A DNA stretch of 64,000 nucleotides from Thermus brockianus. Lineage in GTDB: Bacteria; Deinococcota; Deinococci; Deinococcales; Thermaceae. This document shows, piece by piece, positions 1-8,947 of the stretch. Under the pieces are notes generated by a model. That model was given only the letters and a program-made list of their open reading frames with translations, was not told where the DNA came from and did no database searches. A program made the translations under genes and the position numbers. Location of the stretch: positions 1,736,001 through 1,800,000 of the forward strand of contig NZ_CP016312.1 in assembly GCF_001880325.1 (NCBI RefSeq), written 5' to 3'. Each line of letters begins with the position of its first letter. Within the stretch, counting starts at the first letter, position 1.

Positions 1-2
1 GG

Positions 3-263
3 CCGATAAGTAGCGATGCGGTCCGGCAAATGCTACGGCGGCTTGCTAGGGCGGCGGGTGTCCCCTATAAGTCCCCGCATGCCTTCCGTAGGGGGGCCGC
101 GGTGGTCATGGTGAAAAACGGGATTAACCCTTATGCCCTCCAGGTCCTAATGGGGCACAAGTCCCCGGCCATGACCGCCCACTATGTGCGGCTTGCGGAA
201 AAGGACCTTAAGGAGATACACGCGAAGGTCGCACCGGCCCTCGGGCTATTGCGGGACATCTAG
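3..263 (+). CDS. Tyrosine recombinase/integrase, C-terminal part (5' end outside window)
   Basis: The frame is open from the first bases of the window, so this is the C-terminal catalytic end of a longer protein. Visible motifs are HAFRRG (the H-x-x-R box), LMGHKS (the second histidine region) and AHYVR with the tyrosine nucleophile, which together define the phage integrase/Xer fold. The protein would cut and rejoin DNA at attachment sites. It ends 18 nt inside the convergent nuclease gene. Together with the tRNA-Met fragment at 2695-2739 it is the likely integrase of the mobile element that fills the left 2.7 kb. The catalytic N-terminal arginine lies outside the window, so intactness cannot be judged. 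Confidence 0.85.
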   Translation, partial: PISSDAVRQMLRRLARAAGVPYKSPHAFRRGAAVVMVKNGINPYALQVLMGHKSPAMTAHYVRLAEKDLKEIHAKVAPALGLLRDI

Positions 264-746
264 AACGGCGGGTTCCACTTCTTCTAGGGGAACGCGCCAG
301 ACTAGGCTAATCCAGGTGCGCCCCCCGTAGCCCTCGGTCCGGGTTTCCCTAAGGTAATCCCCCCATCGGGCCCTGTTCGCTTCGGCAATAGCCCGAAGGG
401 TGGGCAAGTGAAGGACCAGAAGCCCATCGGTGTAGACCACGATGAGGAGTTCCGCCGGGGAAGTCCAAAGCCATCCCGGGGTGCCCCTGTCCAGGTCTGC
501 CGTGGTTTCCAGGAACACGGCGGCGTGCTTCAGGGGGTGTAATGAGCCCCGGTAGCGCTTGATTTGCACGGGGATGGGAAAGTGGGGGCGACGGATTATC
601 AGGTCCACGCCGCGCCGGTCAAGGTCTGAGGGTGCGGGTTCTATGGGGCATCCGGGGTAAAGCTTGCCCAGAAGGGCCAGGACTTGGGGGTCTTTCTCGG
701 CGGCCCTACCAAAGTCCAGGTCCTGGGCAAAGGGCCGCGCGGTCAT
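246..746 (-). CDS. Small PD-(D/E)XK-like (D-QxK) nuclease candidate
   Basis: A 166-residue protein encoded on the element, starting at ATG 746 after a GGGGGTGG stretch. Residues 41-63 read as DLDRRGVDLII, then a short strand, then VQIK; Asp48 and Gln61-x-Lys63 fit the D...QxK variant of the restriction-endonuclease core seen in Mrr-like proteins. The C-terminal half is a mix of strands and helices without recognised motifs. The first 41 nt overlap the end of the HUH initiator gene in another frame, so the two are probably translated from one mRNA. The function is inferred: nuclease, resolvase or accessory replication factor. The fold call rests on one motif and is tentative. Confidence 0.55.
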   Translation of the reverse strand: MTARPFAQDLDFGRAAEKDPQVLALLGKLYPGCPIEPAPSDLDRRGVDLIIRRPHFPIPVQIKRYRGSLHPLKHAAVFLETTADLDRGTPGWLWTSPAELLIVVYTDGLLVLHLPTLRAIAEANRARWGDYLRETRTEGYGGRTWISLVWRVPLEEVEPAVLDVPQ

Positions 747-1971
747 GGTCCACCCCCAGAAGGGCGCTAAGCCTTCGTAGGTCGGGGGGTGGGGGTAGGT
801 CCACGGCTTGGCAGAAGCTTTCCAGGGCATCGCGGGCGGCTTGGCGGACCACCGGCGAAGGGGACTCGAGGCCCCGGAGGTTAGCCGCCAGGAACCTCGG
901 GGGGTCCACCACGACCACACCGGGGGCCAAGGGGATGGGTCCTTGGGGAAGGGCCGGTTGTTTCCCCGGGAAACGCTTGGGGGAACGGCCTTCGCGCCCC
1001 GTGGAGGCCCAGAAGCCCCGCGCCCCAAGGAGGGCGTCATAGTGGCGCCTTTGGCCGGCCTTGGCCAGGTAGCGGGCGGCGGCCTTGGGGTTTTGCAGTT
1101 CCTCGGCGTGGCGCAGTTCCAAGCCCGAACGCCGGGCGAGGGTGCGCAAGCGCGCAATGGGGAGCCCTTCGGTGATTAGGTGCGCATGGGGATAGAAGGC
1201 CCCATCCCCGGCCCGCGTTTCCACCACCAGGGCGAAGGCCACCCCTTCGCGGCGCAAACGGCCGGCAAGGGCGGAGAAAGCTTGCCCCACTTCAGGGGGG
1301 ACGGCGGCCAAGCGGCGGGCTTCCTCGGAAGGGGGAACAGGGGGGACGAGGGTCGCGAAAATAGCCTCCCCCCGGCCCGCAAGGGCCTCGGCGACCGCGT
1401 CAAGTTTTTCGCGGCGGCGCTTGTAAGTGGCGGGTTTCGCAAGGGACCGGAAGCGACGGGACTTCCGAGGACGCCCCCGCCGCCTTTTGGGGGAGGGCGC
1501 TATCGGCGGTGCCGGGTCATCTTCCCCGTCATCGTCCCCGCTTTCGTCGTCCTCTTCATCCTCGGGAGGCCCATTAGAAGGGGCATTAAGGTTGAGGGGG
1601 GTGCGGGCCCGGGGTTGGGAACGGGGGCGGTGGAAGGGGATGGTTTTTATAACCCGCCTTCGTAGAACCTCGGGAACAATCCTGTTGTTGTGGTGCTCCA
1701 CGTCTAGCGCGGCGTACCTTTCCCAAAAGTGCAGGGCTTCGTCATAGACGCGGGCCTTAAGGATAGGGTCAATGCGGGCCTTCTTGCGCTTCTTGGGCTT
1801 CTTGCGGTTGTAAAGGTGGATCCACACATAGGTGCGTATCAAGCGCCCTTTGGCGCGTTCTTTGCGCTTTTCTACCCCGCATTCAATTCTATTTTGACGC
1901 CCTTCCGAACGCCTTTTCCACCGGGGTTGACGCCGTTTTAGGCTTTTTGATATAATGTTCTCAGGTAGCAT
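706..1971 (-). CDS. Rolling-circle-type HUH replication initiator (Rep)
   Basis: 421 residues from ATG 1971, chosen because GGGGAGGA lies 8 nt upstream; an ATG at 2049 lies upstream of the likely promoter and has no ribosome site. The three motifs of HUH Rep proteins appear in order: AIFATLVPP (residues 204-212, motif 1), YPHAHLI (metal-binding His262 and His264, motif 2) and RYLAK (Tyr301-x-x-Lys304, motif 3 with the nicking tyrosine). The N-terminal 180 residues are very basic, with an acidic stretch and an AT-hook-like RRGRPRK. Such proteins nick a double-strand origin and start rolling-circle replication; related HUH enzymes act as relaxases or transposases. The leader is overlapped by an antisense transcription unit (1927-2009), and repeats just upstream (2299-2516) could be its binding sites. 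Confidence 0.75.
   Translation of the reverse strand: MLPENIISKSLKRRQPRWKRRSEGRQNRIECGVEKRKERAKGRLIRTYVWIHLYNRKKPKKRKKARIDPILKARVYDEALHFWERYAALDVEHHNNRIVPEVLRRRVIKTIPFHRPRSQPRARTPLNLNAPSNGPPEDEEDDESGDDDGEDDPAPPIAPSPKRRRGRPRKSRRFRSLAKPATYKRRREKLDAVAEALAGRGEAIFATLVPPVPPSEEARRLAAVPPEVGQAFSALAGRLRREGVAFALVVETRAGDGAFYPHAHLITEGLPIARLRTLARRSGLELRHAEELQNPKAAARYLAKAGQRRHYDALLGARGFWASTGREGRSPKRFPGKQPALPQGPIPLAPGVVVVDPPRFLAANLRGLESPSPVVRQAARDALESFCQAVDLPPPPDLRRLSALLGVDHDRAALCPGPGLW
1927..1956 (+). promoter_or_regulatory. Promoter of antisense RNA facing rep
   Basis: TTGACG (1927-1932), 18-nt spacer and a perfect TATAAT (1951-1956), one of the best sigma-A-type promoters in the window. It lies inside the 5' end of rep and points the opposite way, so a transcript starting near 1963 runs across the rep start codon and leader. 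Confidence 0.65.
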
Positions 1972-2009
1972 GTTGTTTTCCTCCCCGGGGGCATTGAGCC
2001 CCCTTTTGT
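1963..2009 (+). ncRNA. Putative counter-transcribed RNA (copy-number control of rep)
   Basis: An RNA of about 45 nt is predicted from the promoter at 1927-1956 to an intrinsic terminator: GGGGGC (1987-1992), loop ATTGA, GCCCCC (1998-2003), then TTTTGT. It would be fully complementary to the rep start codon, Shine-Dalgarno site and 5' leader. Rolling-circle plasmids such as those of the pMV158 family control Rep synthesis with short antisense RNAs of this layout; that the same happens here is inferred. The end points are estimated from signal spacing. Confidence 0.55.
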
Positions 2010-2014
2010 CACAT

Positions 2015-2043
2015 ATTTTACCACGCTGTTCGTAAGGACTAAA
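2015..2043 (-). promoter_or_regulatory. Putative rep promoter
   Basis: On the minus strand, TAAAAT (2020-2015) is preceded with a 17-nt spacer by TTTAGT (2043-2038). Transcription would start near 2007 and give a leader of about 36 nt containing the GGGGGC/GCCCCC hairpin before the rep ribosome site. The -35 match is weak. Confidence 0.45.
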
Positions 2044-2051
2044 GTGCATGG

Positions 2052-2263
2052 TGAACGCGAAAGCACGCTAGACCCCTGGAAAAATCGGAAAAGCAAAATC
2101 TAGGCAACGGGGATAGCCCAAGATATAAGCGGGGCCGTGGGGGGCGCCCCCTGAAGGGCGCTAGCTAACCCCCGAGGGGAAAGGGTTGACCCCGGAAGAA
2201 GAACGCCCCGGGGTAAAGGGGATAGCCTCTTTAAAAGGGCTAGGGGTCTAAGGAAAAAATCGG
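2052..2263. other. Non-coding stretch between rep promoter and repeats
   Basis: No convincing gene. It contains a 12-bp palindrome GGGGGCGCCCCC (2140-2151) and two copies of a motif ending AAAAATCGG (2078-2088 and 2252-2263), with a third at 2383-2395. With the repeats to the right it makes up a candidate origin region upstream of rep. Confidence 0.5.
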
Positions 2264-2298
2264 TGCGGTTTGTCCCGTTCTGGAAGGGGTTCTTTTGC

Positions 2299-2516
2299 GT
2301 TTTGTCGGGTTTGGGATATACCCGTATACCCGTATACCCGTGTAGCGGGTACACGATTGTGGGTTTGGGGGTAAAAGTTCCCGGAGAAAAATCGGCGGGG
2401 TTTTTCCCGTTAGGGACGAAGTTTCTCCGGGTTTTGTCGGGTTTGGGATATACCAGTCCCGTTAGGGACGAAGTTTCTCCGGGTTTTGTCGGGTTTGGGA
2501 TATACCAGTATACCAG
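2299..2516. repeat. Direct repeats/iterons and hairpin, candidate replication origin
   Basis: A 52-bp unit is perfectly tandem at 2406-2457 and 2458-2509; a diverged copy precedes it. A 24-nt core beginning GTTTTGTCGGG occurs at 2299-2322, 2431-2454 and 2483-2506. Each core runs into 8-bp iterations: TATACCCG three times (2317-2340), TATACCAG at 2449-2456 and twice at 2501-2516. Directly after the TATACCCG array is a perfect 6-bp hairpin, CGTGTA-GCGGG-TACACG (2339-2355). Iterations next to a hairpin, upstream of a Rep gene, are typical of plasmid origins and Rep binding/nicking sites. Function is inferred; integrase arm sites are the alternative. Confidence 0.6.
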
Positions 2517-2548
2517 TGTAAGCCCCAGACCAGGGGAGGGGGTCCATC

Positions 2549-2572
2549 TTCGCGAAAGGCGCGTTTCGCGAA
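2549..2572. repeat. 9-bp inverted repeat TTCGCGAAA/TTTCGCGAA
   Basis: A perfect 9-bp inverted repeat with a 6-nt spacer, each arm itself containing the palindrome TTCGCGAA. It lies between the iterons and the attachment site. Possible roles are an operator, integrase/excisionase arm site or nick site; nothing in the sequence decides between them. Two further short inverted repeats follow at 2575-2589 and 2602-2631. Confidence 0.5.
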
Positions 2573-2694
2573 AGCCTTCCCTAGGAAGGGCGTGGTAAGA
2601 TAAGGACGGCAAGGGTAGGGTGTCCGTCCTTCCAGGGAGGCAAAGGGAAGTGGCTTCTGTAGCCCTCCGATGCGATTTTGGGCCTTTGTGGGGC

Positions 2695-2739
2695 CTCATA
2701 ATCGTGGTGTCGTGGGTTCGAGTCCCACCGCCGCCACCA
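2695..2739 (+). other. attR: 3' half of tRNA-Met(CAT) at element/chromosome junction
   Basis: From the anticodon loop CTCATAA (2695-2701) onward the sequence is a perfect tRNA 3' half: anticodon stem TCGTG, variable GTGTC, T-stem GTGGG (2712-2716), loop TTCGAGT, CCCAC (2724-2728), acceptor CGCCGCC, A and CCA (2737-2739). The expected 5' half (GGCGGCG..., and CACGA before the loop) is missing; the upstream bases GGGGC do not pair. The host terminator follows. This is what remains at the distal side when an integrase recombines in the anticodon loop of a tRNA gene. The intact tRNA should lie at attL, outside the window. Confidence 0.75.
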
Positions 2740-2750
2740 GTGCCTGGAGA

Positions 2751-2775
2751 GGCCCGCCCACGGGCGGGCCTTCTT
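2751..2775 (+). terminator. Intrinsic terminator of the tRNA-Met locus
   Basis: GGCCCGCCC (2751-2759), loop AC, GGGCGGGCC (2762-2770), then TTCTT. It is the natural terminator of the tRNA, now stranded behind attR, and insulates miaB from element transcription. A TG-C-TACACT extended -10-like sequence follows at 2775-2783. Confidence 0.75.
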
Positions 2776-2828
2776 GCTACACTGGGGAGCGCAGGGTCCG
2801 GGATCCCCCCGGTAGCCCTAGGAGGCAT

Positions 2829-4151
2829 ATGCGCGCGCACATCATTACCTACGGTTGCCAGATGAACGAGTACGACTCCCACCTGGTGGCCAGCGAGCTG
2901 GTGAGCCTGGGGTGGGAGCTGGTGGACTCGGTGGAGGAGGCGGACTTCGTCCTGGTGAACACCTGCGCCGTGCGGGGCAAGCCCGTGGAGAAGGTGCGTT
3001 CCCTCTTGGGCCAGCTCCGCAAGGAGAAGGAGAGGCGAGGCCTCCTCGTGGGCATGATGGGCTGTCTGGCCCAGCTGGACGAGGGCCAGCAGATGGCCAA
3101 GAAGTTCGGCGTGGACATCCTCTTGGGCCCCGGGGCCCTCACCTCCTTGCCCGAGGCCCTGAAGCAGAACGAGCGCTTCTTTGACCTCACCTTCCGGGAC
3201 GACCTCCTGGACTACATCCCCCCTCCTCCCAAGGGGGCCCTTTCCGCCCACGTGAGCATCATCCGCGGGTGCAACCACCACTGCACCTACTGCATCGTCC
3301 CCACCACCCGGGGCCCCGAGGTCTCCCGCCACCCGGACCTCATCCTGAAGGAGATTGAGCTTCTGAAAAAGGCGGGGGTGGTGGAGGTCACCCTCCTCGG
3401 CCAGAACGTGAACTCCTACGGCAAGGACCAGCCAGGCTACCCGAGCTTCGCCGAGCTTTTGCGCATGGTGGGGCAGATGGGCATCCCCAGGGTGCGGTTC
3501 CTCACGAGCCATCCGGTGAACTTCACCGACGACATCCTCGAGGCCATCGCCGAAACCCCCGCCATCTGCCGCTACATCCACCTCCCCGTGCAGTCGGGCT
3601 CGGACCGGGTGCTGAGGCGCATGGCCCGGGAGTATCGCCGGGCCCACTATCTGGAAAGGATCCGGCGCATCCGGGAGCTGTTGCCCGATGCCGTCCTTTC
3701 TACCGATATCATCGTGGGCTTCCCGGGGGAAACCGAGGAGGACTTCCAGGAAACCCTCTCCCTTTACGACGAGGTGGGCTACGACCAGGCCTACATGTTC
3801 ATCTACTCCCCCCGCCCCGGCACCCCCGCCTACAAGCACTTCCAGGACCTGCCCCGGGAGGTAAAAGTGGAAAGGCTCCAGCGCCTCATTGAGAAGCAGA
3901 AGGAGTGGAGCTACCGCCGCAACCTGGAGTGGGTGGGGAAGACCGTGGAGGTCCTGGTGCGGGGCATGGCCAAGGAGGAGGGCTTTGTCCAGGGGCACGA
4001 CCGGGGGAACCACCCGGTCCTCATCCCCGCTGCCCAAGCGCCCACCCCAGGCCTTTACCAGGTGGAGATCAAGCAGGCCACGCCCCACCTCCTCTTCGGC
4101 GAGGTGGTGGGGGCGAGGGAGCCCGCGCCCATTCCCCTGCCGGTGGCCTAA
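2829..4151 (+). CDS. miaB: tRNA-2-methylthio-N6-dimethylallyladenosine synthase MiaB
   Basis: 440 residues from ATG 2829, with AGGAGG just upstream. MiaB is a radical-SAM methylthiotransferase that adds the 2-methylthio group to isopentenyl-A37 of tRNAs. The N-terminal UPF0004 domain shows Cys10, Cys46 and Cys79 for one Fe-S cluster; the radical-SAM motif is C148-x3-C152-x2-C155 (GCNHHCTYC) and a TRAM domain ends the protein. Length and motifs match MiaB rather than RimO or MtaB. It is the first host gene after the element and is followed by two genes in the same direction (spacing 9 nt). Confidence 0.93.
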   Translation: MRAHIITYGCQMNEYDSHLVASELVSLGWELVDSVEEADFVLVNTCAVRGKPVEKVRSLLGQLRKEKERRGLLVGMMGCLAQLDEGQQMAKKFGVDILLGPGALTSLPEALKQNERFFDLTFRDDLLDYIPPPPKGALSAHVSIIRGCNHHCTYCIVPTTRGPEVSRHPDLILKEIELLKKAGVVEVTLLGQNVNSYGKDQPGYPSFAELLRMVGQMGIPRVRFLTSHPVNFTDDILEAIAETPAICRYIHLPVQSGSDRVLRRMAREYRRAHYLERIRRIRELLPDAVLSTDIIVGFPGETEEDFQETLSLYDEVGYDQAYMFIYSPRPGTPAYKHFQDLPREVKVERLQRLIEKQKEWSYRRNLEWVGKTVEVLVRGMAKEEGFVQGHDRGNHPVLIPAAQAPTPGLYQVEIKQATPHLLFGEVVGAREPAPIPLPVA

Positions 4152-4160
4152 GGAGGCGGC

Positions 4161-4493
4161 GTGGCCCGGGTCCTTCCCCTAAGCACCGCCTTGGCCTTTT
4201 TCCTCCTCCTGTGGGCGGGCCTTGGCTTTTCCGCTTTGGGCCTGGGGCTGGCCTTGGGTGCCGGGCTTTTAGGCTATTGGGGCGTGGCCCGCTGGCAGGG
4301 GCGGATGCTTTCGCAAGGGCCTTCCCAAGCGGCTTTGGAGCGGCTTGCCATGAAGGAGGCCTGGCGGCGGGGCGGCTTCTTGCGCCCTAAAGACCTCTTC
4401 CCCTATATGGGGGAAGGGGAGGCCCGGGCGCTTTTGGAAGGCCTGGCCGCCCGGGGGCTTTGCCGGAAGGAAGGGGACGGGTTTCGCTTTTGA
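4161..4493 (+). CDS. Small membrane protein with C-terminal winged-helix-like segment
   Basis: 110 residues from GTG 4161, with AAGGAGG upstream. Two hydrophobic helices (about residues 6-45, rich in Leu/Gly) are followed by a soluble tail (ALERLAMKEAWRRGG...LLEGLAARGLC) that looks like a small helix-turn-helix or winged helix. No family is recognised. The stop codon overlaps the next start (TGATG), so it is translationally coupled to the FAD oxidoreductase. Confidence 0.75.
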   Translation: MARVLPLSTALAFFLLLWAGLGFSALGLGLALGAGLLGYWGVARWQGRMLSQGPSQAALERLAMKEAWRRGGFLRPKDLFPYMGEGEARALLEGLAARGLCRKEGDGFRF

Positions 4494-5377
4494 TGCGGGA
4501 AGCGGAGGTGGTGGTCCTGGGGGCCGGGGTGGCGGGGCTTACCCTGGCCCGCCTCCTTTGGGAAGGGGGGCGTTCCGTGCTGGTGGTGGCGGAGGCCCTG
4601 GGGGAGGCGAGCCGCCCCCCCGTGGCCTTGGTGAACCCCCTAAGGGGGCGGCGCTTCACCCTGGCGGAGGAGGGGGAGAGGGCCTTGGAGGCTGCCCTCG
4701 CCTTCTATGGGCGTTTTGTTTCCCTTCACCTCGAGGTCTACCGCCCGGTGCCTGAAAGGGAACGGGACCAGGTGGCCAAGCGGCTTGGGGGGCTTAGGCA
4801 CCGCTGGGAGGGCGGGGGCGTGGTGCTGGAAGAGGCCTTTTGGCTGGAGCCCAGGCCCCTCCTGGAGCGCCTGGCCCGAGGGGTGCCCCTCCTAAAGGGG
4901 CGGGTTTTGGCCTGGGAGCCCCCTTACCTCTGCTTGGAGGGCGGGGAGAGGGTGCGGGGCGAGATCCTGGTCTACGCCGGGGGCGGGCGGGGGGCGCACC
5001 TCCTTGGCCTAGGGGGCCGGCACGTCCCGGGCCTGGTCCTCACCCTTTTGGACTACTTCCCCCGGGCCATAAGCTACCGGGTCTACCTGGCGGGAAGCGC
5101 CCTTGGGGGAAGCTACCTGCCCGAGGGGGAAGGCCCAGACCCCCCGCCCCCCACGGAGGGGGAGGTGGCGTGGCTTTTGGAGGGGGCGGAGGCCCTGGTG
5201 GGCTACCGGCCCCAGGTGGCCTCCGCCTGGCGGGGAGTCCGCTTCCGGCTTCCCGCTCAAGGGGAGGGTCTTCCTTACCTCTTTCCCGTGGAGGGAGGGT
5301 ATGCCCTCACGGGCTTGGGCTCCACGGGCTTTTTGTATGCGCCCCTTTTGGCGGGACGGCTTGCGGGAAAGCTTTAG
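4493..5377 (+). CDS. FAD-dependent oxidoreductase (DAO family)
   Basis: 294 residues from ATG 4493. The N-terminus has the dinucleotide-binding motif VVVLGAGVAGLTLARLL (GxGxxG) and a second stretch VALVNPLRGRRFT typical of the D-amino-acid oxidase/MnmC2-like group; near the C-terminus, GYALTGLGSTGFLYAPLLA fits the closing FAD-binding segment. The substrate cannot be told from the sequence. It is coupled to the small membrane protein before it and 28 nt from mobA, which has its own promoter. Confidence 0.75.
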   Translation: MREAEVVVLGAGVAGLTLARLLWEGGRSVLVVAEALGEASRPPVALVNPLRGRRFTLAEEGERALEAALAFYGRFVSLHLEVYRPVPERERDQVAKRLGGLRHRWEGGGVVLEEAFWLEPRPLLERLARGVPLLKGRVLAWEPPYLCLEGGERVRGEILVYAGGGRGAHLLGLGGRHVPGLVLTLLDYFPRAISYRVYLAGSALGGSYLPEGEGPDPPPPTEGEVAWLLEGAEALVGYRPQVASAWRGVRFRLPAQGEGLPYLFPVEGGYALTGLGSTGFLYAPLLAGRLAGKL

Positions 5378-5394
5378 GGGCGGCATGGGGGGAT

Positions 5395-5400
5395 AAACTG
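5395..5400 (+). promoter_or_regulatory. -10 box of leaderless mobA mRNA
   Basis: TAAACT followed by GGGGC and the GTG start at 5406 (gap 5 nt), with no room for a ribosome site. This places the transcription start at or next to the start codon. Confidence 0.5.
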
Positions 5401-5405
5401 GGGGC

Positions 5406-5959
5406 GTGTATAGCGGGGCGGTCCTGGCCGGGGGAAGGTCCCGGCGCTTTGGGGAAGACAAGGCCCTCTTCCCCTACCGGGGGAAGCCGCTATTGGCCTG
5501 GGTTTTGGAAAGCCTCTTGGGGGCGGAGGAGCGCTTCATCGTGGCCAACCGCCCTTACGAGGGCTTCGGCGTGCCCGTATACCCGGACCTCCTCCCGGGG
5601 GCGGACAGCCTTTCTGGGCTCCACTCGGCCTTGGCGCACGCCCAAAACCCCTGGGTGGCGGTGGCGGCCACGGACCTTCCCTTCCTTTCCCGGGCGTATT
5701 GGGACTTCCTTTATGAAGAGGCCCTCCGCTCCTCCTTCCCCGTGGTGGTGCCGGTGAACCCGGAGGGCCACCTGGAACCCCTCATGGCCTTTTACCACAA
5801 GGACTGCCTGCCCCAGGTGGAGAGGCAGATCCAGGAAGGGGATTTCCTCCTGCGAAGGGTGATGGAGGCCCTGGGGGCTACCCTCGTGGCGGCGGACGAG
5901 GTGGTGGCCCGGTTTGGGCGGGAGGTGTTTTTGAACGCCAACCGGAAGGAAGAGCTACC

Positions 5960-5963
<4 letters not shown>
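5406..5963 (+). CDS. mobA: Molybdenum cofactor guanylyltransferase MobA
   Basis: 185 residues from GTG 5406. MobA transfers GMP from GTP to molybdopterin to make the guanine dinucleotide cofactor of DMSO-reductase-type enzymes. The nucleotidyltransferase signature AVLAGGRSRRFGEDKA is at residues 5-20, ATDLPFL carries the metal-binding Asp, and NPEGHLEPLMAFYHK is the usual C-terminal block. Short family members of this size are normal. It appears to be transcribed as a leaderless mRNA. Its stop codon overlaps the stop of convergent lon by 2 nt. Confidence 0.88.
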
Positions 5964-8347
<2,384 letters not shown>

Positions 8348-8368
8348 CTGCCTTCCATGATAAGGCAG
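8348..8368. promoter_or_regulatory. lon promoter with overlapping inverted repeat (candidate operator)
   Basis: CTGCCTT (8348-8354) and AAGGCAG (8362-8368) form a perfect 7-bp inverted repeat with a 7-nt centre. The minus-strand -10 box TATCAT (8362-8357) lies in it. A protein bound here would cover the transcription start of lon. No known binding consensus is recognised. Confidence 0.45.
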
Positions 8369-8372
8369 CAGA

Positions 8373-8390
8373 CGGGCGCTTTAGCGCCCG
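8373..8390 (-). terminator. Hairpin after the lipoprotein gene
   Basis: CGGGCGCT-TT-AGCGCCCG, a perfect 8-bp stem 17 nt after the lipoprotein stop codon. There is no real U-tract on either side, so it is a weak intrinsic terminator at best; it overlaps the expected -35 region of lon. Confidence 0.5.
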
Positions 8391-8406
8391 AGGGCACAAA
8401 GGAGGC

Positions 8407-8928
8407 CTAGAGGCCCACGGTGATGAGGGCCTTCATCTCCTCCAACCGGATTTCACCGAGACCGGGCGGCACGTTGCCTTCCACGGCCACGCCTAACCAA
8501 AGCCGCCCATGGCGTAGACCTTGGAGTAGGGTATCCCCCACGAGGGTAAAGGGTGTTTCTGCCCGGCCCCCGAAGTCCAGGGTTCCCACCCTCTCCCCGG
8601 CTTTGCTGGCAGGGCAAAGGACAAACTGGCTCGTGGCGTGGCATTCGGGTCCGGGTTCTTGGGCCCGGGCATAGACGAGGATACGGGCGTTTAGGGGCAG
8701 GTTGGCCCTGGCCATCCCCTTTACCTCCAGGGCCCGCACCACATCCAGGGGAGGCGGGGTTAGGGTGAGGGGGGTTGTGGGGTAGACCACGTAGGGCTCC
8801 CCAAAGGGGTTTGTGGGGGGGAGGCTGCCTAGGTTGAGGCTCGTGGAGCCCAGGTCCACGGTAAAGGTGTAGCTACAGGCGGCGAGGAGGATAGCCAGGA
8901 TGAGAAGGGAAGAGCGTCTCTTCCACAC
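8407..8928 (-). CDS. Predicted lipoprotein of unknown function
   Basis: 173 residues from GTG 8928. The N-terminus MWKRRSSLLILAILLAAC is a signal peptide ending in a lipobox (LLAAC, Cys18), so the mature protein should be lipid-anchored. The rest is a proline-rich linker and a beta-rich domain without a recognised family; two cysteines (ECHATSQFVLC) may form a disulfide. TAGAAT ends 6 nt before the start, indicating a leaderless mRNA. Divergent from pyrD, with overlapping promoter space. Confidence 0.7.
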   Translation of the reverse strand: MWKRRSSLLILAILLAACSYTFTVDLGSTSLNLGSLPPTNPFGEPYVVYPTTPLTLTPPPLDVVRALEVKGMARANLPLNARILVYARAQEPGPECHATSQFVLCPASKAGERVGTLDFGGRAETPFTLVGDTLLQGLRHGRLWLGVAVEGNVPPGLGEIRLEEMKALITVGL

Positions 8929-8934
8929 GGGGGC

Positions 8935-8940
8935 ATTCTA
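8935..8940 (-). promoter_or_regulatory. -10 box of leaderless lipoprotein mRNA
   Basis: TAGAAT on the minus strand, 6 nt (GCCCCC) before GTG 8928. Confidence 0.5.
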
Positions 8941-8947
8941 CCGGAAA

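Noticed and set aside
246..1157. rep and the nuclease gene as one frameshifted gene
   Set aside because: Both frames read as natural sequence up to the rep stop and from ATG 746, with no homopolymer at the junction whose repair would join known motifs; an overlap is the simpler reading.
1971..2049. Extending rep to the ATG at 2049
   Set aside because: That ATG has no ribosome site and lies upstream of the likely rep promoter (-10 at 2015-2020), while ATG 1971 has a strong GGGGAGGA site.
2299..2516. Repeats resembling a short CRISPR array
   Set aside because: The units are directly tandem with no variable spacers, lengths differ from CRISPR repeats and no cas genes are near. They fit plasmid iterons better.
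2640..2739. A complete tRNA-Met gene
   Set aside because: Only the part from the anticodon loop to CCA is present; no acceptor 5' strand, D-arm or 5' anticodon stem can be found upstream.
2100..4088. A 662-codon open frame antisense to miaB
   Set aside because: It is a by-product of high GC in third codon positions; it has no ribosome site, no family motifs, and miaB on the other strand is certain. The same holds for the long frame antisense to secA (23083-24675).
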